Source of the DNA: a virus
Direction: 5' to 3' (one strand)
Length of the DNA: 32,123 nucleotides
Virus record (IMG/VR): IMGVR_UViG_3300038701_003224
Coordinates: 1 to 32,123 of that record
Shown: positions 21,546 through 30,064 of the stretch, piece by piece
Layout of the letters: each line of letters opens with the position of its first letter
How positions within the stretch are numbered: the first letter of the stretch is position 1
Program-made: the position numbers and the translations under genes
Notes under the pieces: model-generated
What the model was told of the DNA's origin: nothing
The model's database searches: none
The model's input: the letters and a program-made list of their open reading frames with translations, nothing else

Positions 21546-22832
21546 TCAAATAAATTTTTTCAATGGTCTAACAGTAAAACTCGCACCAGAAACCGTTGAT
21601 GTAGTAGACCTTGAAGTGGAGTTTATTGTCAACGAAGCCGTAAGTTTCACTCTTATCGTTGTTCCTCCGTATATAAGACAGCTTCCAGAAAGAGTACCAC
21701 TTCCAGATGCGGCAGATACCGAAGAATCCCCAGATAATAACGAATCGGGAACGCCAGTCACCTCAATACTTGTCTTTCCGTCACCAGCACCAGATTGAGA
21801 ATACGGAATATTCCATTCTAAAATATAAGCACCGTTAGAGGTCGCTACACTCGTTAAGCTCACCGTGAACATACTAAAATCATCAACCTCTGTCCGATCA
21901 TCAAATTCAACGTAATCAAAGTCAGAACTCGGACCAGTACCACTTTCTGTCACATCAAAACTTCCCGTCATCTCCATTAGTGCCTTATTGTTTGTTTCCA
22001 TGACGCTTTCTTCTTCTACGAACTCGACATCAGTTTCACCAGAATTTACTTTTAAAAGCTTGCCACCTTGTCCAGAATAACTCGCGGGTGTGTCCCCCAA
22101 ATCAGTAAAATCAAAACCAACACCGACAATAACATCATCAACATATTTTTTATTTGCGACCTCATAATCAGAAGAAGGCGCGCTCGAAGGCGTTACAGGA
22201 AAACTAGAAAAAGTTTTTACACCTGCCACAGATTCTGCACCAGTAAGGTGAACCACCCCTGAGTCTTCTGCCTTTCTTCTCATCAGTTCACCCAAAGCTT
22301 TATTCGATTGATTCACAAATTGCGCTGAAGTATAAACTGAAAAATAATCGTCAGCCAAAAAGTCAGTTGCCACACCCTCGACCCCACGGGTTTCAATGTG
22401 TACTTGATCAGAAGAAGCGTCAATATATTCAACCAAAACAAGTTCGCGCGTTGTGTCTTCTCCACTTGCGTCTTTTTTTGAAATCCAAGCATAAGTTGAA
22501 CCGATCACCCATTCATCTGAACTTTCCCAAGTATCGTCCGAACCACCAATCAATTCTGTTGTCGTTATGCTATTTGCCGAAACCGTCAAAACCCAACCCC
22601 AAGAACCGTCTGTGATATTCCTTATGAAATCCCCAACAACTGCCTTTGACCCAATACCAGTGCTGTTCAAAGTCGTTGAAGTTCCAGCCGAAGTTGCAGC
22701 TGCTTTGTAGCCAGTTGGGTGAAGCGCCGCTTCTCCTGTTTTTAGCTGTATTGTGTCACCAGCCGCAGAAAGCCCAGAAGAAAGTTGGCTTTGAGAATCG
22801 TTTTTCGCAATCGGAAGAAGAAAATCAATCAT
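21546..22832 (-). CDS. Tail fibre / receptor-binding protein
   Basis: 428 residues. The middle contains the fibre module TGAESVAGVKTFSSFPVTP followed by YEVANKKYVDDV (about residues 196-232), a pattern of tail fibre shafts and knobs. The N-terminus is a virion-binding beta domain; the C-terminal 150 residues are Ser/Thr/Gly-rich beta structure that probably binds the receptor. Set between the distal tail and hub genes. No signal peptide, in contrast to the exported fibre-like protein at 16771. Confidence 0.75.
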   Translation of the reverse strand: MIDFLLPIAKNDSQSQLSSGLSAAGDTIQLKTGEAALHPTGYKAAATSAGTSTTLNSTGIGSKAVVGDFIRNITDGSWGWVLTVSANSITTTELIGGSDDTWESSDEWVIGSTYAWISKKDASGEDTTRELVLVEYIDASSDQVHIETRGVEGVATDFLADDYFSVYTSAQFVNQSNKALGELMRRKAEDSGVVHLTGAESVAGVKTFSSFPVTPSSAPSSDYEVANKKYVDDVIVGVGFDFTDLGDTPASYSGQGGKLLKVNSGETDVEFVEEESVMETNNKALMEMTGSFDVTESGTGPSSDFDYVEFDDRTEVDDFSMFTVSLTSVATSNGAYILEWNIPYSQSGAGDGKTSIEVTGVPDSLLSGDSSVSAASGSGTLSGSCLIYGGTTIRVKLTASLTINSTSRSTTSTVSGASFTVRPLKKFI

Positions 22833-22836
22833 TGTT

Positions 22837-23679
22837 TTAAGGTGTCAAATATTGGTTTTTATGTTTTGCAGTCAAATCATGCGTTGCAGACGTGCCTGTC
22901 AGTGTCATTGTAAAGGAATTGATACCAACTGGCAATGATAGCATTCGACCACTGAATTCTATGTCTACGCCATTTTTTGTGACCACATTTCTTTCTGAAT
23001 CGAAAATGATCACATCGCTGGCAGAAATATTTTCTGTTATTGTGATTGTTTCACCAGTCGTTGTGTTTTCAAGTTCTATTGCTGTTATTGATGAAGCAGC
23101 GCTGAAAATAGCAATAAAAATAGGATAAGCCACCGTACTTCCAGAATTGTTCATTTGTCCGTTCAAGGTCAATCCAGATTGAGCACTATAAAAAACGGAA
23201 GTATAGTCTTTGTCTCGCCAAAATGATTTAACCCCAGAAAACTCAAGAGAGAATTTCTTTTTTACGGTTGAATAATGCTTGTTTTCAAAGATTGCTCGCT
23301 GAAGCGTGGTGACCAATTCTTTGTATGTCCCAGCATTTTTGATGTATAAAATCCCGCCTTGACCATGAATGTTTCGCATGAACTCGTGAATCTTTAAGTC
23401 CAATTGTTCTTTTGTAATAGCAGAAACCCAACCATTCAATTTGATAGGATTTTTTCTGAACCAATCTTCCAAAAGGGTCAAACCATGCCCACCTGGAACA
23501 TCAGCAGTGACAAAATCTCTTTCTGGCATTTCCACATCATAATCAGAAATGTGGATTCCATATTGTGTATCATTTTGCAATCCGTATGTATTAAAGGCAA
23601 AATCTTCACTCGGAACGAATTCTGTTTTCACAGAAGATTCTGCGAAAAGTTTTTTGCCGAACATTGATTTTCCAAACAT
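22837..23679 (-). CDS. Distal tail protein (Dit-like)
   Basis: 280 residues. N-terminal region with YGIHISDYDVEMPERDF and GGHGLTLLEDWFRKNPI is the SPP1 Dit-type ring domain; the C-terminal part is a beta-sandwich (TAIELENTTTGETITIT ... LPVGINSFTMTL). It forms the hexameric ring that connects the tail tube to the fibre and hub proteins. It follows the tape measure gene, the normal place. The ATG has a TACAAAAAC leader. Confidence 0.8.
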   Translation of the reverse strand: MFGKSMFGKKLFAESSVKTEFVPSEDFAFNTYGLQNDTQYGIHISDYDVEMPERDFVTADVPGGHGLTLLEDWFRKNPIKLNGWVSAITKEQLDLKIHEFMRNIHGQGGILYIKNAGTYKELVTTLQRAIFENKHYSTVKKKFSLEFSGVKSFWRDKDYTSVFYSAQSGLTLNGQMNNSGSTVAYPIFIAIFSAASSITAIELENTTTGETITITENISASDVIIFDSERNVVTKNGVDIEFSGRMLSLPVGINSFTMTLTGTSATHDLTAKHKNQYLTP

Positions 23680-23690
23680 TGTTTTTGTAA

Positions 23691-25721
23691 TTAAGTTGTT
23701 GCTCCGAATCGTTGAAGTTCCATTTTTCTTGAAAGTCGTTCTTCTACTGCATTTAAAAATTTATTCATTCGTGATTCCGAGTCCATGTCACCATTCAGAA
23801 TGAACGTAAAATTTGAACCACCGCTCAATTTGTCGTTTGGAATAATTGTCCCACTTTGATTTGGAACAAACATTTCCGCACCACGTTCGCCCACTAAATA
23901 AGAAGAACCACCAAGAACACTTCCACCAGTTGCACGCGCCTGATTTGCCCCTTGTTCAGCAGCCTTTTCTTCACCAGTAGAAACCAAAGAAACACTTGGA
24001 ATCATTGGAATGTTCACGCCTGGAATCCTATTGATTGCACGAATCATTTTATTCAAAATCTCAATCGCTTTGTTCAGCATATTTTCCAGGGCTTTCAAAA
24101 TAGAAGTCCAAATATCCGTAAATATTGTTTTCACGCCTGTCCATATAGCTTGCCATTTCTGTGTAAACGCAATTCCAAAAGAATCAATTGCGGAAAGAAA
24201 CCCCGTTGTAAAACTTGAAAGCATTTCAGTAATCCACATCAAAATGTCTGAAATAAAGTCTGCCAATTTTTGAATCCACCCTTCATTCAATTCCATTGCT
24301 TTTTGCCCAGAATCAGAAAGTGCTTTCATAGCTTCTCCCCAATCACCACGCATTGCCGCGGCGGTTGCATTGATCAACCCAGAAACAGCAGTCAAAGACG
24401 TTTTGATCACCGTTCCAATTGAACCAAAAACAAAACTTGTAAATGTTTTTATATACGCGAAATCATCAGCCCAAACTTCTTTCCAAGTAGAAACCGCTGA
24501 ACTGATTGCTGAAAATACCGACTTTATTGTTGGCAAAAGATAATTCACCGCAATGTCTGCCAATTCAGAAAGCACTGTTCCGCTCTCAAGACCATTTTCA
24601 GAAAGGTTTGTGAACCAAGTAGAAAAAGATTGAATCACGGGAAGTATGGCTTGAATTGCTTTGTTCAAAATTGGAAGCACCACAGAACCCAACTGAATCA
24701 TGGCGGCAGTCAGATTGTTTTGAAGAATTTGTTTTTGAGCAGCAAAAGTTGCTGATTGTTTTGCAAAGGCTTCATCAAGAGTTCCCGCAGAATCACCCAT
24801 TCCAAGCATGATCGAATCAAATTCGTCTGCCTGTTCTCCCGCCAAAGACAACGCTGCGCCTAGGGCTTCGACTGAACCGAAAGCTTTTTTCATAACTTCA
24901 GCGCTTCCACCACTGGCTTCATTCACTTTCCTCAAAGACTCGACAAGCCCCAATTCCTTAATCATGGTTTGCCCAGATTCAAACCCAAGTTTCCCAATCA
25001 GTTTTTGCATATCCTTTGTGGGTGCTTGAATCGAAAGAATCGCCTGTCTCAGTGAGTTTTGAGCCACAGAAGCTTTTTGTCCAGAAGTGGTCATTGCAGC
25101 AGTTGCCGCTTGCAATTCCTTGAACCCAACACCAGCAGTTTTTGCGACACCCGCAACATTCCCAAAGGACTGCGCAAGTTCTGAAATCGTAGTCTTTCCG
25201 CTTTTTACCGTCAGTTGAATCAAATCAAAAACCTCATTGGCTTCTTCACCTTTCAAGTTGAATGCGTTCATAGCAGAAGTTGCCAAATCAACCGCCTCAG
25301 CAGTTGACCCAAGACCAGTGATTCCGAGTTGTGCGGATTTTTCCAGAACAGTCATCGCGTCTTCTGCCGCAATTCCAGCAGAACGAACATTGTACAAAGA
25401 CTCAGTCAGATCACCGAGTGCCACAGGTGTTCTTTTTGAAATCTCAAGGACTTCCTTTTTCATGGTGTCCATACTTTCCACACCAGTGTCCACAAGAGTT
25501 GCCACGTTTCCCATTCCTTTTTCGAAATCTCCTGCCATTTTCAAAGAAGCGATTGCCGCAACGCCTGCTGCCGCTCCGATAGCTAGAAAACTTTTTGAAA
25601 CTTTTGAAGAAGAATTGGAAACATTGTTCCCCATACTTTTTGCGTTTTTTTCAACGCCTTTCATTTTTGGGGACACCTCATCAACCCCCTGTATTCTGAA
25701 TTTTAGTTTTTTGTCAGCCAT
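23691..25721 (-). CDS. Tape measure protein (TP901 family)
   Basis: 676 residues. The TP901 core lies at about 70-300 (ALGDLTESLYNVRSAGI, AVDLATSAMNAFNLKGEEAN, ELQAATAAMTTSGQKASVAQ). Two or three hydrophobic stretches follow (around 350-520), as in proteins that enter the host membrane. The family sets tail length at about 0.15 nm per residue, which predicts a tail near 100 nm. It overlaps the frameshifted chaperone frame by 8 bases. Confidence 0.93.
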   Translation of the reverse strand: MADKKLKFRIQGVDEVSPKMKGVEKNAKSMGNNVSNSSSKVSKSFLAIGAAAGVAAIASLKMAGDFEKGMGNVATLVDTGVESMDTMKKEVLEISKRTPVALGDLTESLYNVRSAGIAAEDAMTVLEKSAQLGITGLGSTAEAVDLATSAMNAFNLKGEEANEVFDLIQLTVKSGKTTISELAQSFGNVAGVAKTAGVGFKELQAATAAMTTSGQKASVAQNSLRQAILSIQAPTKDMQKLIGKLGFESGQTMIKELGLVESLRKVNEASGGSAEVMKKAFGSVEALGAALSLAGEQADEFDSIMLGMGDSAGTLDEAFAKQSATFAAQKQILQNNLTAAMIQLGSVVLPILNKAIQAILPVIQSFSTWFTNLSENGLESGTVLSELADIAVNYLLPTIKSVFSAISSAVSTWKEVWADDFAYIKTFTSFVFGSIGTVIKTSLTAVSGLINATAAAMRGDWGEAMKALSDSGQKAMELNEGWIQKLADFISDILMWITEMLSSFTTGFLSAIDSFGIAFTQKWQAIWTGVKTIFTDIWTSILKALENMLNKAIEILNKMIRAINRIPGVNIPMIPSVSLVSTGEEKAAEQGANQARATGGSVLGGSSYLVGERGAEMFVPNQSGTIIPNDKLSGGSNFTFILNGDMDSESRMNKFLNAVEERLSRKMELQRFGATT

Positions 25722-25953
25722 TGTTTGTGGTTTTTTGTTGTGACCTTTTTGCTTCTATTCTGGCTGTTTCGTCTTCAGCTTGAATAAAATCACGCCATAA
25801 TTTTACCACAGAAGCGGGCATTCTGTCGAACTCGTGCGGAAGCTTATGAAACACTCTGCACATTATAAAATCGCTATACTCATCAGGAATTGGGATTCCC
25901 GACAAGTGTCTTTTTGCCAAGGCTTTTTTTACCTTCTCAAGAACTATTTCGTT
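25714..25953 (-). CDS. Tail assembly chaperone, -1 frameshift extension
   Basis: This frame has no good start of its own. It is entered by a -1 slip at 25959-25953 from the upstream chaperone, adding 79 residues (NEIVLEKVKKAL then AKRHLSGIPIPDEYSDFIM) and giving a total of 215. It is the siphoviral G/GT arrangement: a minor longer product made at a fixed ratio that bridges tape measure and tube protein. The last bases overlap the tape measure ATG. Confidence 0.85.
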   Translation of the reverse strand, partial: NEIVLEKVKKALAKRHLSGIPIPDEYSDFIMCRVFHKLPHEFDRMPASVVKLWRDFIQAEDETARIEAKRSQQKTTNNG

Positions 25954-26360
25954 TTTTTTTCTTCTTCGGCTGTCTGAGAAACAATCTCAGAAACACACAA
26001 AGAAAGTTCCGTGAAATCCACTGGACTCATTCTTCCAAAAAACCAAGCATTGTCTGAAGGTGGAAGTTCAGCGCCAGTATCTTCACGAACAATTTTTTCC
26101 ACAAGACCACGAACCATGACTTCCTGAAGATCAAAAACAGCTTCCTGTTCATCATTGGAAACGTCTTTCAAAAGTTCCAATTTCTTTTTTTCATCTTTTT
26201 CATCTGAAATCTTTTTGAATTTTTCTTGTGCTGCACCCATGTCAACTTGTGGGTAATCCGACAAAACACTTCTCATTGCTTTTTGCGTTCCCCTGTCCAT
26301 GTATGAAAAAAAATGAACCGTTGCTTTAATTGGTGTTTTTACTTTTACAGAAGTTTTCAT
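25944..26360 (-). CDS. Tail assembly chaperone (G-like)
   Basis: 138 residues, acidic to neutral helical protein (TQKAMRSVLSDYPQVD, EAVFDLQEVMVRGLVEKIV) ending EEEKKTK at TAG. It is placed between the tail tube and tape measure genes as in lambda-like siphoviruses. The final codons GAA AAA AAA ACG form a textbook A AAA AAA slippery heptamer, so some ribosomes shift into the next frame. Position and slippery site make the call; sequence likeness alone would be weak. Confidence 0.85.
   Translation of the reverse strand: MKTSVKVKTPIKATVHFFSYMDRGTQKAMRSVLSDYPQVDMGAAQEKFKKISDEKDEKKKLELLKDVSNDEQEAVFDLQEVMVRGLVEKIVREDTGAELPPSDNAWFFGRMSPVDFTELSLCVSEIVSQTAEEEKKTK
25953..25959 (-). promoter_or_regulatory. 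Programmed -1 frameshift site A AAA AAA
   Basis: The heptamer sits in a run of nine A on the minus strand and has the phase X XXY YYZ relative to the chaperone frame. After the slip the next codon is AAC and the frame stays open to 25714. The zero-frame stop TAG follows after only two codons (ACG AAA). Confidence 0.85.
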
Positions 26361-26511
26361 GATGTTGTTTTAGAAATATGTTCTATGACACCCACCTCAC
26401 AAGACTCGAAAACATCATCTTTTGAATGCAATTCCTAGATTTATACTCATTAAGAGTGGCTAAGATTCCGAAACGTCGCAATGCGTTATGAGGTGAATGA
26501 GCAAGAGAACA

Positions 26512-26530
26512 CTTGAAAGTTTATTTCAAG
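26512..26530 (-). promoter_or_regulatory. Dyad operator (copy f) without a clear -10
   Basis: A perfect CTTGAAA-N5-TTTCAAG, flanked as ACTTGAAA/TTTCAAGT. At the expected place 17 bp beyond the TTGAAA, the sequence is TCTTGC, not a -10. It lies between the tube terminator and the chaperone, so it may bind the regulator without being a promoter, or mark an atypical promoter. Confidence 0.6.
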
Positions 26531-26549
26531 TTATGGAAAAAGTCAAAAC

Positions 26550-26575
26550 AAAAAACCACAGAATTTTTTCCGTGG
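26550..26575 (-). terminator. Terminator after the tail tube gene
   Basis: On the minus strand CCACGGAA-AAAA-TTCTGTGG (8-bp stem with one G-U pair) followed by TTTTTT, about 25 bases after the tail tube stop. It would limit transcription past the abundant tube gene into the chaperone and tape measure. Confidence 0.75.
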
Positions 26576-26600
26576 CATTCGTAGAAAACCCTTCAATGTC

Positions 26601-27554
26601 TTAGTAAGCTGTGGCGTTGTCATTTATAAGAACACCCTCAATGGCTTCTGAGTCAGACAGATCATATCCGCCAACGAATCCACAAGTTTGTTTCACCCGA
26701 TCATCTTTTCCACCGTCACGCGTCCATTCGGAAATGTCGATTGCATTCAAAACAAATCGAACAGTCGGATTCCCAGCAGCGTCTGTATTTATTGTCTCAA
26801 ACTGAAGTGATTTTTCTGTCCCAGCGGCATTCAAATCAAGATACGTTCCCGCGTCCATATTGAGCATAAATTCACCCGCAATATCAATTGCTTTGTCATA
26901 ATTTTCGGACGGTTCATTGCTTCCGAATTTATAAAGAGATTCTGCCCCTTTGTCTATCGTAAGACGGAAGGACTCTGCACCAATGGCAGTTCCACCAGAA
27001 AGACTGGCAGTGTCATCTTCAATTTTTACACTCGCAAATTTTGAACAGAATTTGTTTTCCGCAGTGATTGACGGTGATTCTGTTGTGGTTGCTGGGTACT
27101 TCCCAACAAAGGAAACATTGTAACGCAAGAAATCACCAGTCTCTTGATTTATTTCAAGGTTTGAAAGCACACACCCCGTCATCATTTTTGTCACATTTCC
27201 GTCTTTGTATACGATAGTATAAGAAGGAATATCACCCTGATTCATGCTGAATGTGTGCGTGTATGGGTCACTCCCAGTTTTTGTATCTGTACCAAAAGCA
27301 GCCATGAGAAGTTGCCCAATCATGTCATCATAAGCAATCCCCTCAAAAGAAGGTTCAGACCATTTTTTTGCGACACAAACACCTTTCAATTTGTTTTCCT
27401 TTCTTCCGAACATTCCTTCCTCTCTGATATTTTCAGTCCTTGGATTCGGATTGAATGATTCAGCTGGGAAATATACGATAGAACTAGCTTTTGATCCAAA
27501 GGAAGATTCTTTCCCAATTCCTACAACGGTTTTTCGTCCAATTTCAGTGGTCAT
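26601..27554 (-). CDS. Major tail protein (tail tube)
   Basis: 317 residues. The start (GRKTVVGIGKESSFG, then VYFPAESFNPNPR) and the region DPYTHTFSMNQGDIPSYTI with a long beta-rich body match tail tube proteins of siphoviruses. It polymerises in hexamer rings to form the tube. Flanked upstream by a 51-residue gene (ATGA overlap) and downstream by a strong terminator, in keeping with high expression. Confidence 0.8.
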   Translation of the reverse strand: MTTEIGRKTVVGIGKESSFGSKASSIVYFPAESFNPNPRTENIREEGMFGRKENKLKGVCVAKKWSEPSFEGIAYDDMIGQLLMAAFGTDTKTGSDPYTHTFSMNQGDIPSYTIVYKDGNVTKMMTGCVLSNLEINQETGDFLRYNVSFVGKYPATTTESPSITAENKFCSKFASVKIEDDTASLSGGTAIGAESFRLTIDKGAESLYKFGSNEPSENYDKAIDIAGEFMLNMDAGTYLDLNAAGTEKSLQFETINTDAAGNPTVRFVLNAIDISEWTRDGGKDDRVKQTCGFVGGYDLSDSEAIEGVLINDNATAY

Positions 27555-27706
27555 GATTTTAGTGAGTTAGTAGATTTTTTTTGAAGACTTGAAAGCTCTT
27601 TCAGCGCTTCTTCTCGCGTCTTTGCAAAAATAGTAATGCCCTCAAGCGGGAAGTTCCAGGGTTTACCCACTGGTTTTTTTTCCGTGATGTTTTTATTTTC
27701 TTTCAT
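27551..27706 (-). CDS. 51-residue hypothetical protein before the tube gene
   Basis: The frame starts with ATG at 27706 (MKENKNITEKKPVGKPWNFP) and continues LEGITIFAKTREEALKEL to a polar Ser/Lys end. It has a possible ribosome site (AGGTG) just before the ATG, rare in this genome, and overlaps the tube ATG as ATGA. The pattern of a folded strand-helix unit suggests a genuine small protein, perhaps a tail assembly accessory. Confidence 0.6.
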   Translation of the reverse strand: MKENKNITEKKPVGKPWNFPLEGITIFAKTREEALKELSSLQKKSTNSLKS

Positions 27707-27732
27707 CACCTACATTTTACCACAAATTTTTT

Positions 27733-28176
27733 TTAAGGGGAAACAATCAATTTTGAAGCGGAAGTTGAAATCGTAATGTCCGTGACTATCATCGGGAATT
27801 CTGCTTCATTGTCCATGTATGGTTCTCCTGAAGAAATTTCCGTGCTGAATGTTTCGCCACCCAAAGTTTCGATAGCGTCAGAAGCACGCAGCCTGTCCAA
27901 AACTGCGTCAATACAATCCAGTCTCAAGTCCTCAATGTCTTCATTGTCTGCGTCAGATTCCTGTGGAATACACAATTTTATGATAAAATCTGAATTCAAT
28001 TTGTTGTCCTGAAAGTCTAGGCGTTCTTCATCAAACTGCTTTAGATACACAAGGACGCAAGGAAATTCTGAGGGTGTTGGTTCAAAATATTTGTAGACTT
28101 TTCTGATCTTAAATTCTCGACCAGAAATGCTTTCTAAGTATGTACCAATTGCGTTTTTTATTGTTTTTAGTCCCAT
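27733..28176 (-). CDS. Tail terminator / completion protein
   Basis: 147 residues. The N-terminal LKTIKNAIGTYLESI, strand PCVLVYLKQFDEERLDFQ, helix LRLDCIDAVLDRLRAS and final strand MIVTDITISTSASK fit the small alpha/beta tail terminator family (lambda gpU or SPP1 gp17 type) that caps the tube and joins it to the head. Position directly before the tube block supports it. Confidence 0.65.
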   Translation of the reverse strand: MGLKTIKNAIGTYLESISGREFKIRKVYKYFEPTPSEFPCVLVYLKQFDEERLDFQDNKLNSDFIIKLCIPQESDADNEDIEDLRLDCIDAVLDRLRASDAIETLGGETFSTEISSGEPYMDNEAEFPMIVTDITISTSASKLIVSP

Positions 28177-28178
28177 TT

Positions 28179-28571
28179 TTATTCAATTATAGCATTTATT
28201 TCTTGGTTGAAAATCTGTTCCCCTCTACCGTCCTTTTGTATCTGAATTGCTTTAGAAAGAAACCGCCTAGCTCTAATGTTTTTGTAACCGAATTCCTGAG
28301 CGCGGGCATACACAAGATTTGTTCCGACTTCAACTTCATTCTTTCGTTCTTTGAAGATTGCATTCCTATCGTTGGGCATAGTCAAAGACCTTCTCAATGT
28401 ACCTGTTTTGAACGGTGCTTTTTTTCCTGCGTCAGATCGAACCTGTGTTCCAATCCTAAAAAGAGCAATTGAATTTGCTTGTTGCATTTTTTCTGGAAAT
28501 TTTTGCATAAAATCAAAGGCTTTCTTGGAAGCCATTCTGTCCAAAAATATTCTGAAAGGTTTGTTTGTCAT
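28179..28571 (-). CDS. Neck protein, HK97 gp10-like
   Basis: 130 residues. The family core is unmistakable: KKAPFKTGTLRRSLTM, then EVEVGTNLVYARAQEFG and ARRFLSKAI. HK97 gp10-type proteins act at the head-tail joint in tail completion. It lies 2 bases from its neighbours on both sides, within the connector operon. Confidence 0.85.
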   Translation of the reverse strand: MTNKPFRIFLDRMASKKAFDFMQKFPEKMQQANSIALFRIGTQVRSDAGKKAPFKTGTLRRSLTMPNDRNAIFKERKNEVEVGTNLVYARAQEFGYKNIRARRFLSKAIQIQKDGRGEQIFNQEINAIIE

Positions 28572-28573
28572 TC

Positions 28574-28921
28574 TTAATTGTCAGGATAGCGCTTGACCAT
28601 GTGGACTTCCAAATGATTTGGAACATCTGGGTTTTCGGAAAACTTTTGAACCGCAGCAACAACAAATGATCTTCCATGATTATCAGTGACCTTGTCCCCT
28701 TCATCAATATCAAACACCCCGTCAGTGATCATCAGAAATCTTTTGAAAGCGGTTTCAGCGTCAAAAATAGCAGCAGTTTTTGGGTCAATTTGCTCAATAT
28801 AGCAATTCAAATCAGTCACCTTTGTTCCCGTTGTCCAACTCTTTTGGTTCTCACTTGTGTCACTCGGTTTCGTCAACCCAGTCACCGTCACAATAGAATT
28901 GAAACCAAATGAAAAATTCAT
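28574..28921 (-). CDS. Head closure / head-tail stopper protein
   Basis: 115 residues. A small beta-barrel pattern (VTVTGLTKPSDTSENQKSW, DLNCYIEQIDPKTAAIFD, DIDEGDKVTDNHGRSFVVAA, NHLEVHMVKRY) as in the SPP1 gp16 or HK97 head closure family, which plugs the capsid after packaging. ATGA overlap with the adaptor gene. Call relies on pattern and gene order. Confidence 0.65.
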   Translation of the reverse strand: MNFSFGFNSIVTVTGLTKPSDTSENQKSWTTGTKVTDLNCYIEQIDPKTAAIFDAETAFKRFLMITDGVFDIDEGDKVTDNHGRSFVVAAVQKFSENPDVPNHLEVHMVKRYPDN

Positions 28922-29772
28922 GAAAAAATTGAGATAGGATTGTATCGCGAAAGGTACATGTCCAAAATCTTTTGAGCGGCTTCTGCCTCTCCTTGATTCC
29001 TAAAATTCACAGACTTTTGCCCAAGCTTATAAGACACAACCCCGTTTGCTCTTTCCGCGTGACCAATAGAACCGCCAGCAATCAAAGCACAAACAAATTT
29101 CAAATCTTCAGGCATGTCAGCAGAATCAATGCTTGCTTCAATTGATGTCGAAACAATGGAAGTTCCAACAGGCGCTGTCCAAACATTATCTTCTGAGCTA
29201 CCACCTATTTTTGAAGCAATTTTCTGTGTGGTAATGGTTTCGGATAATCCTATCAAAATTTGACTGTCTGGGTCATCTGTCTCCTCTTTCATTGTATACG
29301 TTGTCTGAACGCCAGCCTGATCAATAACTAATGTGTTACCGTCTGAAGCATTCCCCTGCAAAGTTAAAACATCTGAATTCTGGAATCCGCCTGTGTAATT
29401 CGCCAAAACTTGCCCCGTCAAATATCCTATAATATTTTTCACACCAGAAGAATCCACCAGGTGAATAATTTGGTCTGAATGACTGTCTGCGCGATACGAA
29501 ATGTCCGTGTCAATCCTCGAATTTAGTGTATTGTACAACTCAATCGTTGAACTATCTACTGGAAAATCTCTGAATTCTAAAGCAGAACCGTCCCCAAGAA
29601 CTTCTATTTCTTCTTTCGAAACCGAATGACTCGACAGATTGTTTGTCTGAAGAATGTCACAAAGCATATTTATTGAAAGCTGGTTGTGAATAGAAGCCAG
29701 CGCGTCAGAAAGATTGCTGTTTCCAAGAATCAGTTTCAATTCCGCATTGGAAATGATTTTTGTTCTGTTCAT
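28918..29772 (-). CDS. Head-tail adaptor-like protein with central insertion
   Basis: 284 residues, longer than usual (100-200). The N- and C-terminal helical parts (NAELKLILGNSNLSDALASI; DLKFVCALIAGGSIGHAERA, EAAQKILDMYLSRYN) look like an Ad1-type adaptor that docks under the portal. Between about 115 and 215 there is a Thr/Ser/Gly-rich beta section (LTLQGNASDGNTLVIDQAGV) that looks inserted. Name based mainly on place between capsid and stopper. Confidence 0.55.
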   Translation of the reverse strand: MNRTKIISNAELKLILGNSNLSDALASIHNQLSINMLCDILQTNNLSSHSVSKEEIEVLGDGSALEFRDFPVDSSTIELYNTLNSRIDTDISYRADSHSDQIIHLVDSSGVKNIIGYLTGQVLANYTGGFQNSDVLTLQGNASDGNTLVIDQAGVQTTYTMKEETDDPDSQILIGLSETITTQKIASKIGGSSEDNVWTAPVGTSIVSTSIEASIDSADMPEDLKFVCALIAGGSIGHAERANGVVSYKLGQKSVNFRNQGEAEAAQKILDMYLSRYNPISIFS

Positions 29773-29778
29773 TTATTG

Positions 29779-30018
29779 TTATTTTTTATCGGACTTTTTT
29801 GTTTCAACCGAAGCTTTTTCAATTTTTTTTGGTTGAACAACCGCCTTTTTCACTTTCGATTCCATAACATGAACTCTGTCAGGGTATAGTCTCGATAGTT
29901 CTTCAGCCACGGATTTATCTACTTCTATTGTTCCGCCAGATTTAACTGGAATGTTTTCCCCACCGAACTCTTTTCTGATCAAAGTGTCCTCACCCGTCCA
30001 TTTGATTGTTGTTTTCAT
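29779..30018 (-). CDS. Small protein after the capsid gene
   Basis: 79 residues from the ATG at 30018 (MKTTIKWTGEDTLIRKEF). A small beta domain (GGTIEVDKSVAEELSRLYP, then RVHVM) and a Lys-rich tail (VVQPKKIEKASVETKKSDKK). Proteins of this kind often sit just after the major capsid gene and are of uncertain role, perhaps a head decoration or connector piece. It lies beyond the capsid terminator, so it needs readthrough or a weak promoter. Confidence 0.55.
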   Translation of the reverse strand: MKTTIKWTGEDTLIRKEFGGENIPVKSGGTIEVDKSVAEELSRLYPDRVHVMESKVKKAVVQPKKIEKASVETKKSDKK

Positions 30019-30064
30019 GGTTTTAAAATTACAAAATATCACAATCATTTTACTTCAAAATGAT

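Larger units (their letters stand above)
26361..26600. other. 240-bp gap after the tail tube gene
   Basis: Longer than any other gap in the late region. From the tube gene it holds a hairpin terminator (26575-26550) and the dyad operator copy f (26530-26512), then about 150 bases before the chaperone ATG with no frame longer than 11 codons. I see a TATAAA on the minus strand near 26440 but no matching -35. Confidence 0.6.

Noticed and set aside
27588-27604. CTTGAAAG-C-like inverted repeat resembling the dyad operator
   Set aside because: Spacing differs from N5, and it lies inside the 51-residue gene with no promoter; probably chance.
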